DNA of 44,364 nt from Phallusia fumigata (Eukaryota; Chordata; Ascidiacea; Phlebobranchia; Ascidiidae). Below the pieces are notes generated by a model. It was not told the DNA's origin. It worked only from the letters and a program-made list of their open reading frames with translations, and did not search any database. The position numbers and the translations under genes are program-made. The stretch covers positions 11,517 to 55,880 of the forward strand of contig QXVZ01011827.1 in assembly GCA_008931825.1 (NCBI GenBank). The letters run 5' to 3'. Numbering within the stretch: the stretch's first letter is position 1; each line of letters starts with the position of its first letter. Positions 34,901 to 44,364 of the stretch are shown here, piece after piece.

Positions 34901-37176
34901 TGCCGTACCGAACAGTACACAGTGAGCTTACCAGCAGGGAAGTTTTAACGCACATATTTTCGTCAAGTTTTGTGTTAAAGTGTACCACGTTGCCCGACTC
35001 CCGCGTTTAAACAACCCAATAAAATTGCTAATAAAAACAAACCTTGCCATTGCTGATCGTCGCTTTGACACGTAAAATCGCTGAGTTGGAGCTGGTAACC
35101 TTTCTTTCCATGATTTCTTAACGGTTGATCGCATTTGAATCGCAGCTCAGTTGACATGTCATGCTCCACAAGCTAAATACAAGTTGCCAAATGCATTACT
35201 TCCAAAGTTACGGAATGTGTTACTTCCAGATGGTCAAACTACATACAATGAAGAGCGTCTAACTTGCTGCTCTGCTTATAACGTACCTGGTTGTACCATC
35301 CTTTCAACCAAGCATTTCTGCAATCACAAACAATTGGATTCTCGTACAAATCGATCTCCACTCGTTCCTTACTTATGCTACTGAACGTGTCGTTTGGAAT
35401 GACAGTTATTAAATTGTCCGAAAGGTCAATCGCCTTCAAAGAGTATGCACCTTAAAAACGGTGAAACGTTACCGAAATTTTTCCTATTGAAGATAAACCA
35501 CACGGAGACGTGTAATTTTCAACTTGATTGTTACCTTCAAACGCAGATGGGTAAACAGTGTCTATCTGGTTTGATGAAAGTTCCAGCCAACGTAGCTGTT
35601 GACAATTCAGAAAGGAATTTGACGGCAAACTTGTTAATTTGTTGACGGAAATATCAAGATATACCAATTCTAAAACAAGGGAAAGTTATAAACGAGTCAT
35701 TCACTGTCCAGGGATTTGCCAAATCAGCACAAATAGAGTTAAAACAGGTATGTACTGCTGCAAATGGTAAGTAGAAGTACAAAGTAAACGCAGATTCAAA
35801 AATCGACTTGTTACCGTGAAAAGCACAACAACACTATGCAGTAAGTGAAAAAGGAATAAAGGTTGAGGCACTTACTTGTCATTTTTGCAATATGCACCGG
35901 TAGACTGGTTAAACCGCATGAGCGCAGGCTCAGCCCGGTAAGATTCATATTTTCGAGAAACTTGTCCTCAAAAGTTTCAACCGGGTTTGGTCCCAAATAC
36001 AGAAACTGTTGGTATAGAGCACTTTTTATGTATTAATTGCATAATATTTTCACCAAAAAAGGGAAACTAGTCTACCTCAATTTTTTTGTTGTAGCGAAAG
36101 TCATTCTTTCGATATTTTGTGATAGAGTTGCTAAATAAAACCAGGAATTTTAAATCCGGAAAGCTTCTCAAAGCTTCATTGGGGACTTCAGTCAATTTGT
36201 TGTGCCTGCATGAGATAGAAAACAAACTATATGTTACACATGAAATGTAACCGGAACCCAAATCTGACCAGCAGTATCAAACCGACTGAAGTTTTTAAAT
36301 CGGGTAATACTTTTTTAAGACTTTTTTCAGTTACCAATCAAAAATCTACAGCAACCTTTTGTTCCCAAAGACTATTTTTTCAGCCACCACTTGCAAAAAC
36401 TGAAAACTCTATTGGAACAGACCATTTCTGGCAAAGCCAGGTTTCCAACAAAGGCGAACTTTTCCATTTGGAAAACTTTTAAAATGTCGAACAGTAAAGG
36501 CACTGGAGGCTGTGAGAAATCACCTGTAGTAGAATTCTAGCAAACAAAACTTGCGGTTTTTGTTGCTACATGACTCCTTGACTACTAAAAAGCGCACTAG
36601 ATGTTAAAAACCGACACCCGACTATATTAGTGGCTTAGCCGGAGACACTTACGTGAGGGAAAGATAGCGTACCGACTTCATCACTGCCCGAGGGTTTCTT
36701 TGCGATGGAATGACCCGAATCAGCTGATTAACTTTCAGCTCTACCTTTTCCACCCCAGGAAACTTGATCAAATCATCAACATGAAATTCAATCATGTCAT
36801 TATATGACAAGGAAATGCTCTTTGTGTCGTTGACGACTCCTTCAACATCCAACCTAGTGAGATTGGCCCCTGAGCAGTTCAGATGAGGTAGGGGCATCCC
36901 GTACCAAGGTCTATATTAAACATCCAAAATTAAGATAAGAAAGTAGCACAGAATTGTGGAAAATGGTTACTTATTCTATTTAAAAACGCCTGGAATTGAT
37001 AAAGAGCATGATACTTACATAGGAGGTGCTGTTGAGTTTGCTGGTCTTCTTGTAATGGTGCAACCATTGTCCAACTCGAAGGTTACATCGCCATCTGCTT
37101 CGTCACTCCGTGCTATGGAAGCACACGCCACGCACATTACAGCAAAAAGCAAAGCCTTTTTACGAACAAGTTTCAT
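31942..37176 (-). CDS. Receptor A: single-pass membrane protein with two LRR arrays
   Basis: Fifteen exons in transcript order: 37176-37019, 36910-36653, 36205-36076, 36005-35876, 35669-35535, 35450-35287, 35172-35043, 34801-34618, 34326-34145, 34082-33893, 33825-33690, 33631-33495, 33385-33220, 32641-32500, 32120-31942. Total 2421 nt, or 806 aa, all phases closing. Signal peptide MKLVRKKALLFAVMCVACAS. Array 1 (about 60-325) ends in an LRRCT (NPIVCDCRNAWLKGW, second half in exon 7). A Thr-rich linker follows, then a typical LRRNT (CPEGCTCF, then SCIGVGLTRIP), array 2, and a second LRRCT (NPMVCDCNLKWFKTW). TM about 758-779 (GSIALTVLLTFLATAICCCV). The 27-residue tail RRYGELIQYAKQRDNYGQMD holds three Tyr, one in a YxxM setting. 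I recognise the modules but not the family. The intron 32642-33219 contains a false duplication around the N at 32950. The tandem paralogue lies upstream. Confidence 0.88.
32655..32949. repeat. Duplicated segment, first copy, left of the N at 32950
   Basis: Repeated at 32951-33248 with several substitutions. It includes the first bases of the receptor A exon at 33220-33385 (a cut copy of ACCTCCTCAATCCACGTC at its right end), so the duplication creates a fragment of an exon inside an intron. It meets its partner at a single N, which points to an assembly join of two haplotypes. Confidence 0.75.
32951..33248. repeat. Duplicated segment, second copy, right of the N at 32950
   Basis: Counterpart of 32655-32949, a few percent different. 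This copy runs into the complete exon 33220-33385 and is the one used in the gene model. Confidence 0.75.
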
Positions 37177-38081
37177 TTTGTATCACAACACTTTAATTTG
37201 CCAACAGCTTTTAAGTTGAAAAGAGACAAAAGTCATACAAGTCTCCGCGTCACAATCTCTGGCTAAACTTTGTGAACAACAATGGTTGGTTTCAGATCTA
37301 TTATTACAGCTGTATGAACATAACACACGTTCTACTGCTCGGTGTTAATGCACTTCTTGTTTTCAACTAAGCTATTGCTTCTATACGTGAAGTTGTTCTG
37401 GCAAGTTGGCCAAACATCAATTCGCTTTGCACTTGACTACGCGGCGCCAGTTCTTCCAACAAAACACCAAGAGGTGCCACGCACGTTAGGAAATTATTTA
37501 CTAATCTGCTGTTATCGTCGAAAGCAGGTCAACAAAGATTTAGGCGAAATGCAAACAGAGCGATTTAAAATCGTGATTTTTATTGCAAACACTTTCAGAG
37601 GTTTAAGGAGAACTAGGTTATGATGTTAATTAGTTGCTTGTCGCCAATTAGAAAAGGCAATTTCTGGCTTTAAGAGGCTATTGCATGTGATTATGTATGA
37701 CTTGATGTTTTAAAGATTTGGCGTAGTTACCATACAGTCACACAATTTATCGAACAACATTAAACATATTGCAACTCTTTTTACATGTATGTATTATGCC
37801 AACACTTTTTACAGGATTTTTGACCGCAAAGTATTTTCTATATTTGTTTACAAATCGATTGGCGTTGGTTTGTATTGGCGAAATCATTGTATTGGCGTTG
37901 GAAGTATTTATTGCAAGATCGAATGATAGCGTTCTTTTGGTTTAATATTTTTCGTTAATTGCGTAAAAGACAATATATAGCAAAAGCATGTATTAGGCTC
38001 CAAAATCTTTTGCATAACTTCCGGGCAACAATACCAGAGTCCCCGATAATTTGCAGTAATTTTACACAGGCGTGTGGTAAA
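37177..38081. other. Spacer between receptor A and receptor B
   Basis: About 900 bp between the receptor A start codon and the receptor B stop codon, both minus strand. It should hold the receptor A promoter and the receptor B 3' UTR. ATTAAA on the minus strand at 37941-37946 could end the B transcript. No other gene is supported. Confidence 0.6.
37941..37946 (-). terminator. Possible poly(A) signal of receptor B
   Basis: ATTAAA on the minus strand, about 136 bp past the stop at 38082. Confidence 0.35.
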
Positions 38082-41000
38082 TTATATGTTGTTCACTTCA
38101 GTGTATGTATCCCTGCCCTTAGCGAACTTCATCAACTCGCCATATCTCCTCTTGAACGTGCATCGCCACGCAACACAGCAGCAAACTGCAGTTGCCAGGA
38201 AGGTTAGAAGCACAGTGAGTGCAATCGATCCAGCAGGCACCTTGCACACTGAACACGACACTACAAAACATTTTTAACGTATTATAACTGGAGCGTTAAA
38301 GTATTAGTTTGGTTCAGCGCTTTATTAGATCACTTTGCTATGTCGTATTTTCGATTAAAATTCCGATTTCCTCGACAAGGTGTCGTTTTGCCAAAGCAGT
38401 CTTATTAGTTTGGAGAGGGGGCGGGGAGCATTAAAACTTCTCATGCGTTCCTTTAATACTTAACAGACGGAAAATCTTTTTCTGCTTGGACTCACTGCAT
38501 GGCGCGTTTGGCTGCCTTGCCGTATAATTTCGTACCCTTGACAACGTTGTACAACGTGCTGCGCATGGAAGCAAAGAATTAAAACCACTAACATCTGTTT
38601 TGTTAAAAATATGTCGTCACGTAACTGGCAGATGGCCACACAATTCCACAAAAGCATTATTTTGGTTAGACGAAATTATATGACATTCATATATGACATG
38701 CCAAAAATGTCTGAAGGAAACAAGATGGTGTTACTAAGTTTGAACTTACTGGATCCATCATCGTCCTTATCGGAATCTTTGCACACGAAGTCTTCAGGTG
38801 TCAGTTCGTCCGATTTTTTATTGTGAACACGGGATGGCGCCGTACAGATAAATCGCACGTCAGTGGTTGGATCGCGTTCCTCAGTCTAAAATCATGTCAA
38901 AACATCGAAGCGCAATATTTCACTTTCTTTGGGCTGAAGTTTGCCAATCGAACGCATATATGGTATGGAATACTGAAGTATAATTCGGAACACTTAGCCT
39001 GTTACCTCTTCAATCCACGTCTTGAACCATTTCAAATTGCAATCACAAACCATCGGGTTGCTCCACAGTTCAACTTTCAATCTCTCCTGGCTGATGTTCG
39101 AGAAAACTCCAGCAGGAAGCGTTTTGATTTTATTTTCCGAAAGATAAAGCCATTGAAGGAGCGTGGCACCACTGCGAAACATTTATTTGAATTGACAATA
39201 AATTGTTAATTGCATGCAATTCAAAATCTTGTTTAAACACACAGTTTTTCTCAACTTGCTTTCAAGCGAATACTGCGCGTTGTTGCACGTTCGTTATCCT
39301 GAAACTTACTTAAAAGCATTGACCCCGATTGTCTCGATTTTGTTGTTTTCCACTACGATTCTGTAGAGAGCGGTCGTGCTCGAAAACGTTCCATTAGGCA
39401 GCGATGTGATATAATTGTCGCTCAAATCAAGGTAGGTAAGATTTTTCTGCAAAAATCAAACAAAAGTAAAAAACATATCAAGCAACAAATCGAACATACT
39501 CACCATGGTAGCAATTTCAGGTGGAACGGATTTTAGCGACAACTTTCGTAGCGACAAGCTGTATAAGTCAAGTGCTTTAAGAAAGCGGAATTGGAACGTC
39601 TTAATTGGATTCGGACCCAGATAGACGCGGTTTAGCTTTCTGCAATGGTCAAAAGAAACATAAAAATCTTGTGGCCCCAAGTTTGAAAACGCAACTTACG
39701 GATTGTTGACAAACAAGTTGTTGGGGAAACTTCTGATCTGGTTGTGGTAAAGCATCACAATTTGCAGGTTAGGAAAGGACCGAAAGTGACTGCTAAATAC
39801 TGTGGTGAGATTGTTGAAGCGAAGATTTAACAATGTGACATTCTTTAGGACAAACTCCGGGTCAGGTCTTATTTTCTTTATTCTGTTTCCTGTTAAGTGC
39901 AGTATTTAGAATTAAAGCAGGTTTTAAGCAAGCTTGTTTATCGCTTTCTGGTTTTTAGACACACTTACGTTTAAGATCAAGTATATTGAGATCCTTAAAT
40001 TTTCTCAATTGCCTCAAGTCAAGTGTCGAAATTTTGTTGTCCGAAAAAACAATCATCTGTACATCAGAGCGCATTTGTTCAAGTGGAATCCTCGTCAATC
40101 CAACACCAATACAACTCACACTGAGTTTTGCGAATTTCATGTATGCGAATCTAAAACAATTGTCCAAACCAAAGTTAACGTGAGTATTATTTAGTTTAGC
40201 TCATATTCTATTTTCCAAAATTGTGAACTCAGTGTTTAGGAAACAAAGTTTCAACTCGGCTATTTACTCAAGTCGCGGTTAAAATTTTAACCAAAACCAT
40301 GGTTTGCAACCACCCAAAATTCTGTATCTATCAATCAACAATTCAATGCTAAAATTGTTAAAAATGTATTTTGGGGGTTAGAGNAACTTTCAATCTCTCC
40401 TGGCTGATGTTCGAGAAAACTCCAGCAGGAAGCGTTTTGATTTTATTTTCCGAAAGATAAAGCCATTGAAGTAGCGTGGCACCACTGCGAAACATTTATT
40501 TAAATTGACAATAAATTGTTAATTGCATGCAATTCAAAATCTTGTTTAAACACACAGTTTTTCTCAACTTGCTTTCAAGCGAATACTGCGCGTTGTTGCA
40601 CGTTCGTTATCCTGAAACTTACTTAAAAGCATTGACCCCGATTGTCTCGATTTTGTTGTTTTCCACTACGATTCTGTAGAGAGCGGTCGTGCTCGAAAAC
40701 GTTCCATTAGGCAGCGATGTGATATAATTGTCGCTCAAATCAAGGTAGGTAAGATTTTTCTGCAAAAATCAAACAAAAGTAAAAAACATATCAAGCAACA
40801 AATCGAACATACTCACCATGGTAGCAATTTCAGGTGGAACGGATTTTAGCGACAACTTTCGTAGCGACAAGCTGTATAAGTCAAGTGCTTTAAGAAAGCG
40901 GAATTGGAACGTCTTAATTGGATTCGGACCCAGATAGACGCGGTTTAGCTTTCTGCAATGGTCAAAAGAAACATAAAAATCTTGTGGCCCCAAGTTTGAA

Positions 41001-44000
41001 AACGCAACTTACGGATTGTTGACAAACAAGTTGTTGGGGAAACTTCTGATCTGGTTGTGGTAAAGCATCACAATTTGCAGGTTAGGAAAGGACCGAAAGT
41101 GACTGCTAAATACTGTGGTGAGATTGTTGAAGCGAAGATTTAACAATGTGACATTCTTTAGGACAAACTCCGGGTCAGGTCTTATTTTCTTTATTCTGTT
41201 TCCTGTTAAGTGCAGTATTTAGAATTAAAGCAGGTTTTAAGCAAGCTTGTTTATCGCTTTCTGGTTTTTAGACACACTTACGTTTAAGATCAAGTATATT
41301 GAGATCCTTAAATTTTCTCAATTGCCTCAAGTCAAGTGTCGAAATTTTGTTGTCCGAAAAAACAATCATCTGTACATCAGAGCGCATTTGTTCAAGTGGA
41401 ATCCTCGTCAATCCAACACCAATACAACTCACACTGAGTTTTGCGAATTTCATGTATGCGAATCTAAAACAATTGTCCAAACCAAAGTTAACGTGAGTAT
41501 TATTTAGTTTAGCTCATATTCTATTTTCCAAAATTGTGAACTCAGTGTTTAGGAAACAAAGTTTCAACTCGGCTATTTACTCAAGTCGCGGTTAAAATTT
41601 TAACCAAAACCATGGTTTGCAACCACCCAAAATTCTGTATCTATCAATCAACAATTCAATGCTAAAATTGTTAAAAATGTATTTTGGGGGTTAGAGAATG
41701 GGTCAAACAAAATTTATATTCTCACCCCTGGATCCGTGTACGTGGTCCAGCTCCTGACGGATCGTTTGCCGGTGGCGCGTATCTTCGACCATTTTCGTCA
41801 TAGCAAGTGCAACCGTCGGGGCAAGCGTTGGGGTTTTCGACAACCTTAGCCGTGGTAGTGACTGCTGTTGTGGGCGTTGGAGTTACAGGAACACCACACT
41901 CTGTTTTACACCAAATTATAAAATTGGCTGATCCCAACATGCAACCGACTGAATAAGTTATAGTCATGCGGGTAAAGTTTTTGTAAATGGGTAAAGAGCA
42001 ACAAAATAGTACCCAAGTTAGGGTTTATCATGTTGAAAAACAAACAAGAGCATATTTTGCGTCGCCATACTCAACTGTGATCTGTGAGATTAAAACTTTG
42101 AATTCGGGAAGCATTTTTATACTGATGCGGAGTCGACTGCTAAACTCCTGGCCGACCGTTTAAACTATCCGCAAACTCATAAATCACAACTCAAAAAACA
42201 GCAAAAACAAACCTTGCCATTGCTTGTCATCGCTTTTGCAGGTAAAATCACTGATTTTAAGTTGGTGACCTTTCTTTCCGTGGTTTCGCAACGGTTGCCT
42301 GCATCTAAACCGCAGCTCAGTCGACATATCATGTTCGACTAGCTGAATAAACACTATCAATTCGTGCTTGTAAAGCAAAACAACGAAAAGGGCGTACCTC
42401 GTCGTACCATCCCTTCAACCAAGCGTTTGAGCAATCACAAACAATTGGATNCAAACCTTGCCATTGCTTGTCATCGCTTTTGCAGGTAAAATCACTGATT
42501 TTAAGTTGGTGACCTTTCTTTCCGTGGTTTCGCAACGGTTGCCTGCATCTAAACCGCAGCTCAGTCGACATATCATGTTCGACTAGCTGAATAAACACTA
42601 TCAATTCGTGCTTGTAAAGCAAAACAACGAAAAGGGCGTACCTCGTCGTACCATCCCTTCAACCAAGCGTTTGAGCAATCACAAACAATTGGATTCTCGT
42701 ACAAATCGATCTCCACCCGTTCCTTACTTATGTCGCTGAACGTGTTGTTTGGAATGACAGTTATCAAATTGTCCGAAAGGTCGATACTCGTTAAACTGTA
42801 CGCACCTAGTGGACCAAAAAAACTTATAACGTACAATTTACCTTCGCAAACTTTTGTGATATGTGACAATACGTCACCTTTGAAAGCAAATGCGTTGATA
42901 GTGTGGATCCTATTTGACGAGAGTTCCAACCACCGTAACTTTAGACAATTTCGAAAAGAGTTTGGCCCCAAACTTGATAATTTATTAACGGAAATGTCAA
43001 GGAAAGTCAATGCTGACATACAAATACTTATTAGTCACGCATTTTACTGAAAAAAACCATAACAATTTACTATCACATGAAAGATAGGCATACGTACTTC
43101 TCATGTTTGAAACATGTCTAGGCAATTTCGTTAAACCACATGAGCGCAAGCCCAATCCAGTAAGTTTCAAAGTTGCAAGGAAACCATCTTGGAAAGTTTT
43201 AATTGGATTCGGTCCCAAGTATAAGAACTGTTGTTTGTACAGAAATTGTAAGGTATGAAACCTGTTTGAATTAATTTGCCATACTTCTTTAACATACGTT
43301 TAACTATATTACCTTTAACTTTTTGTTGTAACGAAGTTCGTTGTTACGAATTTTTGTAATGGCATTGCTGTATAGAACAAGAGAATTCAAATTTGGAAAA
43401 CTTCTCAGGGCTTCGTTGGGGACTGTAGTCAATTTGTTGTGCCTGTGGGACAAGCATTTATGTCGGTTGTTTACATTTAAGTTAAAGGCCAATAAGGTAA
43501 CTTGAAGTTAACAACTTACGATAGTGCAATGTAGCGTATGGACTTCATCACCGCTCGAGGTGAAGTTTGCGATGGAACAACCCTGGTCAGCTGATTGACT
43601 TTCAGTTCTACTTTTTCCAACACTGGAAACTCTGTCAAATCGTCAACGTGAAATTCGATCATGTCGTTATATGACAATGTGATGCTCTTTGTATCGTCAA
43701 CCACTCCTTCAACTTTCAATCTTGTCAGGCCGGCTCCTAAGCAGTTTAGGTGAGGTAAAGGCATCCCGTACCATGGTCTGGAAACAAACCACGTTGGGTA
43801 ATTTCCTAATACATGATTGCTGGTGTTGCCCTTAAAAGAAATTTATGCGATTTTTATATCCCAGTTAAATCCAAATCCAGCAAAAAAGAAAAAATCAACA
43901 TCAGAATGATCTACAGGAACTGCAATGCAGCAAGTAGCTCAACGGCGGACTATTACGGAGCACAACGCATTTAGACGGTGTTTATAGACCATCAAGGCTA

Positions 44001-44364
44001 AAGAAGAAACAAGCAAATAAACAAACAAATAAGTTTCTAAAACCGCAAGGCGGCATACAGGATCTTTTACAAAGTTTACAAAATGAATTTTTATTTACCA
44101 ATTATGCATTTAAAATATTAATAATCAAAACAGATTTACAGTATATAGCCGGCAATCAGCTTGCCAACAAAAAGCATCTTTAAAGGTCTGGATCTTTCAG
44201 TTAGTACAAACCGATGGAGATTGGAATGCAAACGACATACGTGGGAGGTGCTGTTGAATTGGTTACTCTTCTTGTAATGGAACAACCATTGTCCAAAACG
44301 AAGGTTTCATCGTCATCTTGACCCCATGCTATAGCAGCACTCGCGACACACCACAGAGCAAGCA
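38082..44364 (-). CDS. Receptor B: tandem paralogue of receptor A, 5' end cut
   Basis: Exons in transcript order, counting each false duplicate once: >44364-44241, 43777-43520, 43442-43313, 43227-43098, 43012-42878, 42805-42642, 42342-42213 (second copy 42586-42457), 41900-41726, 41463-41282, 41202-41013, 40952-40817, 40759-40623, 39171-39006, 38885-38750, 38260-38082. Exons 9-12 occur again at 40150-39969, 39889-39700, 39639-39504 and 39446-39310. One copy of each gives about 789 aa plus the missing start. Most exon sizes and all phases match receptor A. The order is the same: end of signal peptide, LRRs, LRRCT, Thr-rich linker, LRRNT (CPDGCTCY, SCIGVGLTRIP), LRRs, LRRCT, TM (GSIALTVLLTFLATAVCCCV). 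The tail differs: RRYGELMKFAKGRDTYTEVN, with YTEV in place of YGQM. By comparison with A, the ATG should lie about 34 bp beyond the right edge. Confidence 0.82.
39072..40383. repeat. Duplicated 1.3-kb block in receptor B, first copy
   Basis: This 1312-bp block recurs at 40385-41696 at a constant offset of 1313 bp with almost no differences (for example gaagga versus gaagta in exon 13). It covers exons 9-12 of receptor B and the start of exon 13. The copies abut at a single N at 40384, and the upper copy is cut within exon 13. Introns are as identical as exons, which argues for an assembly error or a very recent duplication. Confidence 0.85.
40385..41696. repeat. Duplicated 1.3-kb block in receptor B, second copy
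   Basis: Counterpart of 39072-40383. Exon 13 here is truncated at the N (only 40385-40484 present, no donor site), so this copy cannot be a complete gene segment as assembled. Confidence 0.85.
42208..42450. repeat. Duplicated 243-bp block in receptor B, first copy
   Basis: Identical to 42452-42694 at an offset of 244 bp, with an N at 42451 between them. It contains exon 7 and part of exon 6, cut in mid-exon at the N. Confidence 0.85.
42452..42694. repeat. Duplicated 243-bp block in receptor B, second copy
   Basis: Counterpart of 42208-42450. It continues into the complete exon 6 at 42642-42805. Confidence 0.85.

Noticed and set aside
39006..41463. Extra LRR exons, giving receptor B a longer array or making a third receptor gene
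   Set aside because: The extra copies match in introns as well as exons, sit around a single N and break in mid-exon, so they are treated as assembly duplication.
1..44364. tRNA, rRNA, CRISPR arrays, bacterial operons or viral genes
   Set aside because: No cloverleaf, rRNA core, regular spaced repeats or viral reading frames were seen; all strong coding signal is in spliced eukaryotic genes.

Overview
The window looks like an ascidian tunicate genome, probably Ciona-like. It is AT-rich and gene-dense, and its genes are cut into many small exons with GT..AG introns. The gene set is metazoan/chordate: an ELF-type ETS factor, CRAMP1, Jupiter/HN1, DDI aspartyl protease, a VEGFR-type kinase and LRR receptors. 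Four isolated N bases (964, 32950, 40384, 42451) each sit between two copies of the same sequence. The copies are identical at two joins and a few percent different at the other two, which is what unmerged contigs or haplotypes of a very polymorphic animal look like. Exon models were built by eye from splice signals, reading-frame phase and homology. All multi-exon models close in frame.

Layout: (1) 1-1929 (+), 3' part of an unrecognised gene cut by the left edge. (2) 2272-6960 (-), a 10-exon ETS factor with an ELF1/2/4-type DNA-binding domain and, unusually, a Pointed domain; one intron carries a non-autonomous hAT-like element. (3) 7553-12713 (-), 12-exon CRAMP1 orthologue. (4) 12714-15140, non-coding, with promoter-type motifs. 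(5) 15141-17517 (+), Jupiter/HN1 (JPT) homologue with two phase-compatible alternative last exons. (6) 19136-22992 (+), DDI1/2 retropepsin-like protease with UBL and UBA. (7) 23727-30823 (-), 19-exon VEGFR/PDGFR-type receptor tyrosine kinase with five Ig domains. (8) 31942-37176 (-), receptor A, a single-pass membrane protein with two LRR arrays. (9) 38082 to beyond 44364 (-), its tandem paralogue B, whose first exon is cut by the right edge and whose middle is inflated by assembly duplications.

ELF, CRAMP1 and DDI are conserved nuclear or ubiquitin-pathway genes, and JPT is a microtubule-linked protein family. The right half is a surface-receptor region: one receptor kinase followed head-to-tail by two LRR receptors with short tyrosine-containing tails. 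The LRR pair is the least familiar content. Each protein carries an internally duplicated LRR block, the 3' exons of the two genes are nearly identical, and their last cytoplasmic residues differ, so they may form a lineage-specific recognition or adhesion family. That role is inference; the sequence shows architecture, not ligand or function.
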